A DNA stretch of 64,000 nucleotides from an uncultured Lachnospiraceae bacterium. Its GTDB lineage: Bacteria; Bacillota; Clostridia; Lachnospirales; Lachnospiraceae. This document shows positions 39,501-47,706 of this stretch, piece by piece. Position 1 is the stretch's first letter; every line of letters begins with the position of its first letter. Below the pieces are notes generated by a model. It did no database searches, was not told where the DNA came from, and was given only the letters and a program-made list of their open reading frames with translations. The stretch lies in NCBI GenBank assembly GCA_902768735.1, contig CACXMK010000002.1:1-64000 (forward strand), in the 5' to 3' direction. A program made the translations under genes and the position numbers.

Positions 39501-40238
39501 GCTGCGCAGGTAATGCGCGAAGTCAGGCGCAGGCTTCCAGCCCTCCTTCATCCAGGCATCCAAAAGAAGGAGGGAAGCCAGACGGATCTCTCCGGCGTCG
39601 TTTTTTAAGAAATGGCGGACGAACCCGAGGATATTGCCTCTCTGCATCGCGCCCCACACGGAATAGGGAAGTCCCAGGGCACCCTTTAAAAGGCACACAC
39701 AGGATTCTTCTCCCCACTTCGTGGACTTGAAATAGCTGCAGTATGCCGAGAGGACCGTCGTTTTGCTGCTGTCCGAAACCTCATCATAGACGATCTTTAA
39801 CAGTCCCGTCAGCGCATTTCCGGGATGTCTTCCCGCAGGTTCCTCCTCGCGCTTTTTGCTGTCAAACAGGATCGTGTGCAGGCACTCCTGCCAGACGGAA
39901 GGGTTCTGCTCGTATTCCCGGGCGATCATGTAGCCGGAACAGTTCAGCGCGCCTTTCCGTATGGAACCGCTGTCGTCAGACAGGAGCTCGATCAGATAGG
40001 GCAGCAGGAAAAGGCGCCAATCCGAACTGATCTTGTCGGCATTACGTGCCAGCATCAGAAGGATCGCGCAGCGGTACTGGACGTGATCGCTCTCCATGAG
40101 CTGCTCCAGGAACTCCACTCTCTTGTCGGGATCCTGCAGCCACGTAAGCACCTCCTGCCGCATCTGTATTTCCAGTTCCCTAAAGCTCTCCGCAAGCTCT
40201 CTCTCCGTCATCAGTTCGGGATACAGGTCTTTTTTCAT
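36561..40238 (-). CDS. Giant multidomain protein with nucleotidyltransferase (NadD-like) domain
   Basis: 1225 residues. Residues 1-480 are helical and HEAT-like. About 567-760 is a cytidylyltransferase/NMN-adenylyltransferase domain: AYFSGSFDPFSSGH carries the GxFDPxxxGH nucleotide-binding motif and MTSVQIRRNL the S/TSxxIR motif. About 770-930 resembles a GNAT acetyltransferase (TGGTLLDEALLAFQSEGIDI, ERGFVRLPG), weakly. The last 300 residues are unassigned, with a KPFVLVDNFYHNGFRMD strand. Ordinary NadD is about 200 residues. It follows the PEP-synthase-like gene at 40280 by 41 bases on the same strand, so the two probably work together. Function unknown. Confidence 0.85.
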   Translation of the reverse strand: MKKDLYPELMTERELAESFRELEIQMRQEVLTWLQDPDKRVEFLEQLMESDHVQYRCAILLMLARNADKISSDWRLFLLPYLIELLSDDSGSIRKGALNCSGYMIAREYEQNPSVWQECLHTILFDSKKREEEPAGRHPGNALTGLLKIVYDEVSDSSKTTVLSAYCSYFKSTKWGEESCVCLLKGALGLPYSVWGAMQRGNILGFVRHFLKNDAGEIRLASLLLLDAWMKEGWKPAPDFAHYLRSILREIVRETAGSTGEKGMPAQFWLAGKVLEQLPAVNGQTGGAEIPAGDAAALAVPKDTVLFREDLDSELPGLFKQIDLQILSEKFADGSVRTGLSEYASHLVVFMRLNTEPALFTKAGDDLLNIIDHLDNDQKKAIMTELFKCVALEDDSSHYLPYLIGECWKHIPVSMQRELVPQVQRLCNSGRIKTVEIIMGTVCRILAHLSSENPALTKEGFLPSEEEDKMWIRRRITGMLCQGIYSDRRLVAENTAFSIGYDLFRNLDGSTETSSDVREPLVVVSRSVLLYMRAAKYPDPLYRYPTVCEIARYLEEIGHSYADPKRPVAYFSGSFDPFSSGHRAVAREVSEMGYQVYVNVDDFSLNRNTQPLAVRRKIVMLSIADLPHVRIFPYDLVINPDNPADLARLRALFPGQKVYLVCGSDRIEKDAAYQETPSEGSVHSFPHIVFTRSDNYGYEDEGTDNLTGEVIRLMLPAYYEHMTSVQIRRNLQEGKSIDDLVAIPAQQYIRRHKLYADDRIYKKMSETRCIETRIEKSEDTIRVVLVRESGGKAGSGPEIGELTARVCAVHKNGKGTPARDLEILSLRTDTAEAYTEKTGGTLLDEALLAFQSEGIDIVYLSGDIISEELKKKRLKDLLKERGFVRLPGEKDRYCTDLRSSLVLFGSASESVLDPYCDEPSLLKVRKENLHRLRVALAGLYPGKAVLFIDGGILNYRLSKRIRERSVSVSGSSEGASSWICVPYGKTLKYVRIPDVTTMALNTEKVYVPDLSSFSIKESAGYPNVAVQLRNIKSMGKPFVLVDNFYHNGFRMDNISLHLEAEGFREEMLLVGAISRQGRELAKKKGLSIDSIYEIPNLKAGILESDMTPFYGGDRVMQKQYTPILPSIYPIMPYQMPLFLRDAPYQAVYELSMVCLENAKCLFEVLETLYEKRLFRKLTLERLGEVIDNPGCPETVAESADARGKAVSDLLSTEITRLKRFRLGQQ

Positions 40239-40279
40239 ATACTCAAAATTCCTTCGCTATGTACTACTCTCGCTATGTA

Positions 40280-42919
40280 TTACTCTGATTTCATCGTGAT
40301 GACGATCCTCTGGTTCAAAAGATCGTGGATCATTGTACATCCCAGGTCCCGCACGTCAAAAAACTGTACGATGTCAGCGTATTCTGAAGCGGCGGGATCG
40401 ATGTCCGAGATCCGGTTCTTCAAGCCGGTGAACGCCTCCGGGCGGAAGATCCGCGTTCTCTTGTCCTCAAAGACGGCGGCATACAGGATTTCACTCTCCA
40501 CGAGGTCCTGGAAAATATGACTGCCGTAAGATAACTCCGGATTATAGCCTGCCTTCGACTCCGCGATCTCGAAGATCGCCGCGAAACTGCTGATGTCGGA
40601 GAACGTCGTCGGTACACCGAGTTCGGGAGAACTCGTGCAGATCCGGCCGGGCACCATGAGGATCATCTTTTTGCCCTTGTCGCGGAAAGACCAGTTGACC
40701 TCGCCGATCCAGCGCGTGATCATATTTTTCTTGTTGTAGGGCATCTTATAGTAGGCGACCGGGTCCACATAGAGGATGTAATCCACCGGCGTCTTCTGGG
40801 ACTTGCCGAGAGTGCTCTGGCTGCAGTCGAGAACGACCTCATTGTCGTCGAGGTCCTTCGGGATCCCCTGCCGTCCGCTGTCTTCGAACGCCTGAAGCGG
40901 CCTGCACTGCAGGAGGTTGATGACATAGTCCCCGTCCTCTGCCACGTTGATCGTGAACTCGATATCCACGGGCTGGCCGTATTCTTCCTGAAGCGTTGAG
41001 AGGAGCGCGCGCATGTCCTGCATCAGCTGCTTATTCTTCACAAGTCCGCCGCAGGAAATGTACCACACGTTCCGGGGCGTTCCCCGGTCAGCGAGGAACC
41101 GCTCCGCCTCGTAGTCATGCCCAAAGACCGCTTTCTGTATATACTGCGGCATGGTCTTTTCGATCTTGTAGAAGGAGATCGTTTCCAGCTTACCGCTCTT
41201 TTTATGGAGAACGTCCAGGCTCCTCTGGGAAAACTTGTGGTGCTCCGCGCCGGATTTATAGGGGAGCGCCTCCGGGCGGTCGAGACTGACCAGCCGCGGG
41301 TAAGAGCCCTGTGTGCGGTCGACAGCGCCGGTGCCAAGGCCCATGACAAGACGCAGCATGCCCGCCCTCGGATCGAGGGAATTCATGAACCGGTACGTGC
41401 TGTAGGAATAACCGACGCCTGCCGCGCAGGGGAAATAGTACTCCCCGAAGCGGGAGCCGGATACGCGCTGCACAAGAAGCGCCATCTGTTCGTCCATCTC
41501 CGCGAGGCCGCGGCGGAGCCGGTAGTCGAGCGCCGATTTGCTCAGAGTACTGGCGTAGACGACGCGCACCGCGTTCTCAAATTCCAGGAGCCGTTCCTCC
41601 GGCGTCCCGTTTCCGGGGCAGAAGACGGATTCATATTTGCCGGCAAATGCGTTGCCGAAACCGTCTTCCAAAATACTGCTGGATCGGACGATGACCGGTG
41701 ATGGCCCGTAAAAATCGAGAAGTTCCCGGAACCGTTCCCGGATCGCGTCGGGAAAGACGCCGTGCAGGAGTTTTTCCTTCAATGCGTCGGCCATGGTGAA
41801 ATAGCCCTCCGGGCGGCGCTGCGCGACCCTTAGCTGCCAGTAATCATTTTCAACGATATAGGTGTAAAAGACATCAGAACCGACGAAAAAGGAGTCGTGG
41901 GGCTCAAGACGGTCATGGATATCGGGGCAGCAGTTCTCGATGATCTTGCGCGCCGTGAGCATGCCGCAGGATTTGCCGCCGATCACGCCTGTTCCGATCA
42001 TATGCTCCTTGACAAAGAAGAAGTCCTCGGGCTCAAAGTGGCGTTCCAAAAGACCGCGGATCCCGGCGTCCCGGCTCATCATGATGTCGATGATGGTCCT
42101 GCAGTCCGCGGAAACGTCGCGTCCGTCTTCGAAATCCCGCTGCACGCGGTCAAAAAAGCGGTCCCAGTTATCCTGGGAGCGCATGCGGCCCCTGCGCAGC
42201 TCCGTATCAATGGCCCTGCGGAAGCGGCTCTCCAGCACGCCGTCTGTGATCGGAAAAAAGACACCCTTTGCCGCGTCGTAAATATGCGGCGTCAGAAGAT
42301 CTTCGAGAACATCGCGCCTGAGGCCGCTCTCTTCCGAAGCCGCATCAACACCGGCTGTCTGAAGGAGCTTTACCGGACGCAGATAGAGTGCTTTGAAGTC
42401 CGAATACACCTCTAAAAAGGCAGAAGCCCGCGCCTTCAGGTGATCGTAGGTCTGCATGGAATGGTGTCCGCGAAGCAGCGGATAATACGCGGAGGCTTTC
42501 TTTTCATGGATGATCCGGGAGATGACGGTGTAGAAATTCTCCATCATAAGATCTGTCGCCCAGGCTGCCTGAAGCGAGGAGAGCGGGTCAAACACATACA
42601 GCGTGCCCTCGGGATTCTCCCGGACCAGTTCGTAGACTTCCACCGTAAATGGCTCGAAGCGGTGCGTGAGACGCACTTCGTGGATCTTAAACTTCTCCGG
42701 ATCCGGCGAAAGATTGTCAAACAGCGCGTCGCTGTCCGAAAAATGGACATAGGTCACCGTTTTCCCGTTTTTTATGGCAGCTTCCGCAAACGTATGCGCC
42801 GCCTGCCTGAAATCGGCGGGCGACATGACCGTCCAGATCACGTTTTCCGACACGGCGGGGCACTGCATCACATCTGCCAGCGTCTTTGCTGTCATGTTTC
42901 CTGCTGTGTTTTTCATCAT
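40280..42919 (-). CDS. PEP-synthase/PPDK N-terminal (ATP-grasp) domain protein
   Basis: 879 residues. The core matches the ATP-binding domain of PEP synthase and pyruvate phosphate dikinase: GVIGGKSCGML (about 316), VIVRSSSILEDGFGNAFAGK (about 410) and DIEFTINVAEDGDY followed by LLQCRPL. The swivelling phosphohistidine domain and the PEP-binding barrel are absent, and there is a long unassigned N-terminal region (about 300 residues) and C-terminal tail. It is thus not a complete PEP synthase; ATP-dependent phosphotransfer to an unknown acceptor is possible. First gene of a leftward pair with the giant NadD-like protein. Confidence 0.82.
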   Translation of the reverse strand: MMKNTAGNMTAKTLADVMQCPAVSENVIWTVMSPADFRQAAHTFAEAAIKNGKTVTYVHFSDSDALFDNLSPDPEKFKIHEVRLTHRFEPFTVEVYELVRENPEGTLYVFDPLSSLQAAWATDLMMENFYTVISRIIHEKKASAYYPLLRGHHSMQTYDHLKARASAFLEVYSDFKALYLRPVKLLQTAGVDAASEESGLRRDVLEDLLTPHIYDAAKGVFFPITDGVLESRFRRAIDTELRRGRMRSQDNWDRFFDRVQRDFEDGRDVSADCRTIIDIMMSRDAGIRGLLERHFEPEDFFFVKEHMIGTGVIGGKSCGMLTARKIIENCCPDIHDRLEPHDSFFVGSDVFYTYIVENDYWQLRVAQRRPEGYFTMADALKEKLLHGVFPDAIRERFRELLDFYGPSPVIVRSSSILEDGFGNAFAGKYESVFCPGNGTPEERLLEFENAVRVVYASTLSKSALDYRLRRGLAEMDEQMALLVQRVSGSRFGEYYFPCAAGVGYSYSTYRFMNSLDPRAGMLRLVMGLGTGAVDRTQGSYPRLVSLDRPEALPYKSGAEHHKFSQRSLDVLHKKSGKLETISFYKIEKTMPQYIQKAVFGHDYEAERFLADRGTPRNVWYISCGGLVKNKQLMQDMRALLSTLQEEYGQPVDIEFTINVAEDGDYVINLLQCRPLQAFEDSGRQGIPKDLDDNEVVLDCSQSTLGKSQKTPVDYILYVDPVAYYKMPYNKKNMITRWIGEVNWSFRDKGKKMILMVPGRICTSSPELGVPTTFSDISSFAAIFEIAESKAGYNPELSYGSHIFQDLVESEILYAAVFEDKRTRIFRPEAFTGLKNRISDIDPAASEYADIVQFFDVRDLGCTMIHDLLNQRIVITMKSE

Positions 42920-43133
42920 GGCTTTATTGTACCCAATGGTTTTTTAAAAAATTCAGGATAGGATCTATGGATCTGCAGTTGACGAATCCCCTTGTATCCA
43001 CACTAAAAAACTGGGCGGGACTCACCTCATTTTATCATTTCTACGTATTAGAAAACAATACACTGGTTACGGCCGGACTTTGTGGTATTCTATAAAGTGA
43101 GATTTTATTTCTAACATCAGGAGGACAGAAGTT

Positions 43134-44075
43134 TTGGGAGTATATCTGCATTCCCTCTCGGCGGTCTTTATGATCTTTTCCCTGATGGCGGTGGGCTATG
43201 TGCTCGGAAAACTCGGATGGATGACCGCCAGTGACAAGAGGTTCGTCAGCCGGTTCGTGGTGAACATTGCAGTGCCAATGAACTGTATCACTGGGATCCT
43301 GAATAACTTTACGCGGAGTGACCTTGCCGGAATGGGCCTGCTGCTTCCTGTTCCGTTCATCACCATTTCAATGTGCCTTCTGATCAGTTTTCTGGTCGGA
43401 AAGTCCCTGCACCTCCCAAGGCGCAGGTTTGGCGTGTTTGTGGCGATGGCGTTTATCTCGAACACGCTTTTCATCGGGCTTCCGCTCTCCACGCAGCTTT
43501 TTGGGGAAACAGCCTCCGGATATGTCATGATCTACTATATCGGCAGCACTGTTTTTACCCAGACCGTCTGTGTCATGCTTGTCGAACACGCAGGTTCGGC
43601 GGCGGGAAAACGCTCGCCCGCGGCGCTCGTAAAAGAGATCTTTACAAAGCCGCCGATCATCGGCCTGGTCGCGGCAGTAACGATGCTGCTTTTGGATGTG
43701 CGGCCGCCGGAAATGTTCATGAGCTTTGCCAAGTACCTCAGCAGTACCGTATCGCCTCTGGCGCTTATGTACTGCGGGTATATCGTTTACGAGCTGGGGC
43801 TAAGGAATGTCAACATGGAGAAGGGGATCCTCTCCATGCTGATCATCCGGCTTCTTATCTCGCCGTTGATCTGCACTCTGGTCTGTATATTATTTGGCGT
43901 GCAGGGACTCTGCCGCAGTGTGTTTATCGTGTTATCGGCGCTTCCCACCGTATCCCAGATCACGGTGATGGCAGGCGCGTACGGGGCGGATGAGAAATAC
44001 TCCGCTGCCGGAGCGATCCTTTCTATGATGGGGATCTTCATCACAGTCCCGCTCCTGATGGTGATCCTGACATGA
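43134..44075 (+). CDS. AEC-family transporter (auxin efflux carrier type)
   Basis: 313 residues and about ten hydrophobic helices. FSLMAVGYVLGKLGWM at the N-terminus and the late LSALPTVSQITVMAGAYGAD are typical of the AEC family, which moves organic acids such as malate. The start is a TTG with AGGAGG nine bases upstream. A carrier-protein gene follows 33 bases downstream. Confidence 0.9.
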   Translation: MGVYLHSLSAVFMIFSLMAVGYVLGKLGWMTASDKRFVSRFVVNIAVPMNCITGILNNFTRSDLAGMGLLLPVPFITISMCLLISFLVGKSLHLPRRRFGVFVAMAFISNTLFIGLPLSTQLFGETASGYVMIYYIGSTVFTQTVCVMLVEHAGSAAGKRSPAALVKEIFTKPPIIGLVAAVTMLLLDVRPPEMFMSFAKYLSSTVSPLALMYCGYIVYELGLRNVNMEKGILSMLIIRLLISPLICTLVCILFGVQGLCRSVFIVLSALPTVSQITVMAGAYGADEKYSAAGAILSMMGIFITVPLLMVILT

Positions 44076-44108
44076 CCTGTGTTTTGCCAAAAAAGCGAGG
44101 AAGGAAAT

Positions 44109-44345
44109 ATGATCGGAAAAATCATAGAGATCACAAGGCAATACCTGACAGAAGAGAGATCCGTTATCACGGCGGATTCGAACCTCAAAGACGATCTCGG
44201 GCTGGATTCCTTTGATATCATGAATATCATCATCGAGTGCGAGGACGCGTTCGGCATCCGCATTTCTGACGAGGTGCTCGGGAATTTCGTTACAGTGAAA
44301 GATATTGAAAAGATGCTGATCACAAAGGGAAAATGCCCTGAGTGA
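44109..44345 (+). CDS. Acyl carrier protein (orphan)
   Basis: 78 residues. DDLGLDSFDIMNIIIECEDA carries the DSx phosphopantetheine site (S34, with Phe where most ACPs have Leu or Met). Ribosome site AGGAAGGA, start at 44109. No fatty acid or polyketide genes are nearby; it sits between an AEC transporter and a DUF1576 membrane protein. It may serve a specialised acylation, for example of cell-wall or lipid components. Confidence 0.92.
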   Translation: MIGKIIEITRQYLTEERSVITADSNLKDDLGLDSFDIMNIIIECEDAFGIRISDEVLGNFVTVKDIEKMLITKGKCPE

Positions 44346-44396
44346 CAACCGGGGGCAGCTGCCGGAAGTAAAAAAACAGAGAGGAGCGGGAACAGG

Positions 44397-45887
44397 ATGA
44401 AGATCACAGAGCAGTACAATAGCAATGTCATTGACGGGATGACCTTCGGGTTTTCTGCGGCGCTTATTCTGGGGTGTTTTGCGGGAGCGGTCTATACAGG
44501 GACGCTGCAAACGCTGCCGGCGGATTTTTTCCGTATCCTGACAACACCGGGACCTCTCGTGACGGATTACTTCATGATCGGGAGCATGCCGGCGACGTTT
44601 CTCAACGCGGGGCTGTGCGGCCTCGTCATGGCCTGCTTTATGTTTTTTCTTCCCGGACCTTCCCATGTAAATACGCTCGCGGGCTTTTTCTTGGTCATCG
44701 CGCACAGTTTTTACGGGTTGAACCTCCTGAACATGCTGCCCTGCTTTTTTGCCCCGTTTCTCTATCTGTGGATGAAGGGTCTGGATTTTAACGAGAACCT
44801 GCACGTCTGCATGTTCGCGACCTGCTTCAGCCCGTTCGTCAGCGAGCTGCTGTTCCGGTATACACAGGGAAGCGATTATGTGGCGGGGGAGGTGTCCCTC
44901 ACAGTAAAAGGAGTCATTCTGACGATCGTATTTCTTCTGATCCTTGCTGTTGTAGCACCTGCCGTCCTGCCGGGCGTCAAGGCGTGGCATAAGGGATATA
45001 ACCTTTATAACGGCGGTCTCGCCTACGGGATCCTGGGTTTTCTGATCTTCAATTTCCTTTACAACACAATGGGTGTCGAAGCGCCGCAGAGGCTGACCTT
45101 TGCAAACGAAGTCTACGACCGCTTCGGGAGATCTTACGCAACCTTTGGCAACACGTTCTTCATCCTTCTGTTTTTGTGCTGTATCGCGGCGGGGTGGTTC
45201 TTGAACGGGAGGTCATTCAGGGGACTGGAAGCGCTCTTTCAGGACACCGGATACCAGAGCAATTTCGCGAAAAAATACGGCATGCAGATCTGCCTTATGA
45301 ACACGGGACTTTACGGCCTTTTGTTTCTTCTCTATATTAATATTGCGATTGGTTTTACGGAGGGAGCGGGTTTTACGGGACCGACTTTCGGAGTGATCCT
45401 GGCTGCCCTGACGTTTACGGCGATGGGTCAGCACGTTCAAAACGTGTGGCCGATCTTTCTGGGATATCCCCTTTTATCGGGAATTTCCGGCCTGTTCAAC
45501 CTTCTGGTCGGCGGCTATCACCACTGGACGATCTCCACGCAGGCATACATCAATAGTGTGGCCTTTGCTACAGGTCTCTGCCCGCTTGTCGGAAGATACG
45601 GCGTGAACGCAGGGCTCGCGGCGGGAGCGCTCTGTGCCTCTCTGTGTACGGCGACATCCGCGCTCCACGGAGGCCTGATGCTGTACAACGGCGGGTTTAC
45701 GGCGGGGATCGCAGCACTCATCCTGATCCCGATCTTTGAGCACTACGACGTGGAAAAAAGAGATAAAATGAGGACGTATATTAATCTCCGGGATATGCTT
45801 ACGGTGAACGAGGACGCCAGGCGTGGCGGACAGACGGAGAAAAAGAAGGACCGGACAGAGAAAGATCAGATAAAAAAGAACAGATAA
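44397..45887 (+). CDS. DUF1576 membrane protein
   Basis: 496 residues, about twelve hydrophobic segments in two similar halves (each with a GGLAYG / NGGFTAGIAAL type motif) and a charged tail. This is the DUF1576 family of Clostridia, function unknown; the two-fold arrangement suggests a transporter. The last codons run into a tandem DNA repeat (TEKDQIKKNR end). Downstream of the orphan ACP gene. Confidence 0.82.
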   Translation: MKITEQYNSNVIDGMTFGFSAALILGCFAGAVYTGTLQTLPADFFRILTTPGPLVTDYFMIGSMPATFLNAGLCGLVMACFMFFLPGPSHVNTLAGFFLVIAHSFYGLNLLNMLPCFFAPFLYLWMKGLDFNENLHVCMFATCFSPFVSELLFRYTQGSDYVAGEVSLTVKGVILTIVFLLILAVVAPAVLPGVKAWHKGYNLYNGGLAYGILGFLIFNFLYNTMGVEAPQRLTFANEVYDRFGRSYATFGNTFFILLFLCCIAAGWFLNGRSFRGLEALFQDTGYQSNFAKKYGMQICLMNTGLYGLLFLLYINIAIGFTEGAGFTGPTFGVILAALTFTAMGQHVQNVWPIFLGYPLLSGISGLFNLLVGGYHHWTISTQAYINSVAFATGLCPLVGRYGVNAGLAAGALCASLCTATSALHGGLMLYNGGFTAGIAALILIPIFEHYDVEKRDKMRTYINLRDMLTVNEDARRGGQTEKKKDRTEKDQIKKNR

Positions 45888-45939
45888 AAAAAGAACAGAT
45901 AAAGCAGATAAAGAAAGAACAGATAAAAAAGAGCAGATA
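45864..45939 (+). repeat. Short tandem repeats GAACAGATAAAAAA
   Basis: Five to six imperfect units span the end of the DUF1576 gene and the start region of the lysozyme gene. The DUF1576 stop lies inside the array, so unit gain or loss could alter the C-terminus. Confidence 0.85.
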
Positions 45940-45940
45940 G

Positions 45941-46681
45941 ATGAAGAGAAGACTTATAAGGATACCGGCAGTCCTGGCTGTCGCGGCAGGACTGATCGCG
46001 GTCCTGTTCTTTGCGGTAAAGACAAAGAAACTGCAGGTCAACCGCTGGATCGTATCGGAGCGGGACGTCATTGGCGTCGATCTCTCCGAGTACCAGGCGG
46101 ACGTGGACATGGAGAAGCTCTCGGAGCAGAACATTCAGTTTATCTATATGAAAGCGACCGAGGGGAGCAGTTTTACTGACAGCAGGTTTGAAGAAAACTG
46201 GAAGAGCGCTGAAGAAGCCGGAATTCCGGCAGGCGCCTATCATTTTTTTTCGTTTGACAGCTCCGGGGAGCAGCAGGCAAAAAACTACATCGAAACGGTG
46301 GGAAGCCTTGCGGGAAGACTCATCCCGGCGGTAGACGTGGAGTTTTACGCGGACAAAAGGGAAAACCCTCCGGCGCCGGAAGACGTGGCGGTACAGCTGC
46401 AGGCTTTCCTGGACGCGCTGGAAGAGGAATACCACGTAAAACCGATGATCTACTGTCCCAGAGAGATCTACGAGAAGTATATCGCGGACTGTTTTGACAG
46501 CTATCCCAGATGGATCAGGAGCGTTTACTGCCCGGCGTCGTTCGAGGCGGGAGACGACTGGGTCCTCTGGCAGTACTGCGATACGGGGGAGCTCGAAGGA
46601 TACAGCGGCGGCGAGCGCTATATCGACCTGGACGTTCTTAAAAGAGGGGCCGACTTGAAGGAACTTATGGTGAAGGACTAG
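45941..46681 (+). CDS. Membrane-anchored GH25 lysozyme (N-acetylmuramidase)
   Basis: 246 residues: an N-terminal hydrophobic anchor (about 8-26), then a GH25 domain with GVDLSEYQADVD (catalytic Asp), YMKATEGSSF, PAVDVEFY (catalytic Asp-Glu pair) and VLWQYCDTGELEGY near the end. Cuts the glycan strands of peptidoglycan outside the cell. The ribosome site is poor because the start is embedded in a tandem repeat. It fits the cell-wall theme of the genes further right. Confidence 0.93.
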   Translation: MKRRLIRIPAVLAVAAGLIAVLFFAVKTKKLQVNRWIVSERDVIGVDLSEYQADVDMEKLSEQNIQFIYMKATEGSSFTDSRFEENWKSAEEAGIPAGAYHFFSFDSSGEQQAKNYIETVGSLAGRLIPAVDVEFYADKRENPPAPEDVAVQLQAFLDALEEEYHVKPMIYCPREIYEKYIADCFDSYPRWIRSVYCPASFEAGDDWVLWQYCDTGELEGYSGGERYIDLDVLKRGADLKELMVKD

Positions 46682-46735
46682 CGTTCAGGGATTTTTTCCA
46701 TTACAATAGACTCTTGGAAAAGGGGGAACTCCGTA

Positions 46736-47668
46736 ATGATACATAATACGATACTGGAAGCGATCGGCAATACGCCGATGATACGATTAAACAGGCTGCC
46801 CGAAGAAGGGAGCGCGGAAGTCCTCGTGAAGATGGAGGGCCTGAACGTAGGCGGATCCATTAAGACGAGGACAGCGCTGAACATGATCGAGCAGGCGGAA
46901 AAAGAAGGGATCATCAGCCCGGACAGGACGATCATCGTGGAGCCGACAAGCGGCAATCAGGGGATCGGCCTCGCGCTCGTGGGAGCGGTCAAGGGATATA
47001 AAACGATCATCATCATGCCGGATTCCGTCAGCGAGGAGCGCAGGAAGCTCGTCCGGCACTACGGCGCGGAGGTCATCCTGATCCATGACGCCGGAGATAT
47101 CGGCGAATGCATTGAGGAATGCCTGCAGACAGCGCTCCGGATGCGCAGGGAAGATCCCAGGGTCTTCGTGCCGCAGCAGTTTGAAAACCCCAACAACACG
47201 AGGACACATAAAAAATACACGGCGCTCGAGATCATGGCGCAGGTGGCAGGTCCGATCGACGGCTTCTGCGCGGGGATCGGGACAGGCGGAACGATCACGG
47301 GGATCGGCGAAGTTCTCAAGGCGCAGTACCCCCATATCGAGATCTGGGCCGTAGAGCCCGAGAACGCCGCGATCCTGGCAGGCGGAACGATCGGAACGCA
47401 TCTGCAGATGGGGATCGGGGACGGCATTATCCCTGATATCTTAAACCAGGAGATCTACAATGACATCTACGTCGTGACGGATGAGGAGGCCCTCGATACT
47501 TCCAGAAGGCTCGCCAGGGAAGAAGGCCTGATGGTAGGCATTTCCGCGGGGACCAATGTCGCGGCTGCGCTCCAGCTCGCGAAGAAACTCGGCAAGGGGA
47601 AGACAGTGGTCACGGTGCTTCCCGATACGGCCGAGAGATATTTTTCCACACCTTTGTTTGACGAGTAA
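46736..47668 (+). CDS. cysK: Cysteine synthase (O-acetylserine sulfhydrylase)
   Basis: 310 residues of fold-type II PLP enzymes. NVGGSIKTRTA contains the PLP Lys (K43), PTSGNQGIGLA is the Asn/substrate loop, GTGGTITGIGE the phosphate loop and VGISAGTNVAAAL the C-terminal signature. Makes cysteine from O-acetylserine and sulfide. GNTPMIRLNRL at the N-terminus is canonical, though the PLP loop SIKTR differs slightly from the usual SVKDR. Single gene. Confidence 0.93.
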   Translation: MIHNTILEAIGNTPMIRLNRLPEEGSAEVLVKMEGLNVGGSIKTRTALNMIEQAEKEGIISPDRTIIVEPTSGNQGIGLALVGAVKGYKTIIIMPDSVSEERRKLVRHYGAEVILIHDAGDIGECIEECLQTALRMRREDPRVFVPQQFENPNNTRTHKKYTALEIMAQVAGPIDGFCAGIGTGGTITGIGEVLKAQYPHIEIWAVEPENAAILAGGTIGTHLQMGIGDGIIPDILNQEIYNDIYVVTDEEALDTSRRLAREEGLMVGISAGTNVAAALQLAKKLGKGKTVVTVLPDTAERYFSTPLFDE

Positions 47669-47706
47669 CGGGAACATAGTTTGTTGTAAGAACAGGGGGT
47701 ACGGTG

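Noticed and set aside
42967..43095. 42-codon frame between the PEP-synthase-like gene and the AEC transporter
   Set aside because: No ribosome site, no homology, and it overlaps the probable promoter of the transporter.
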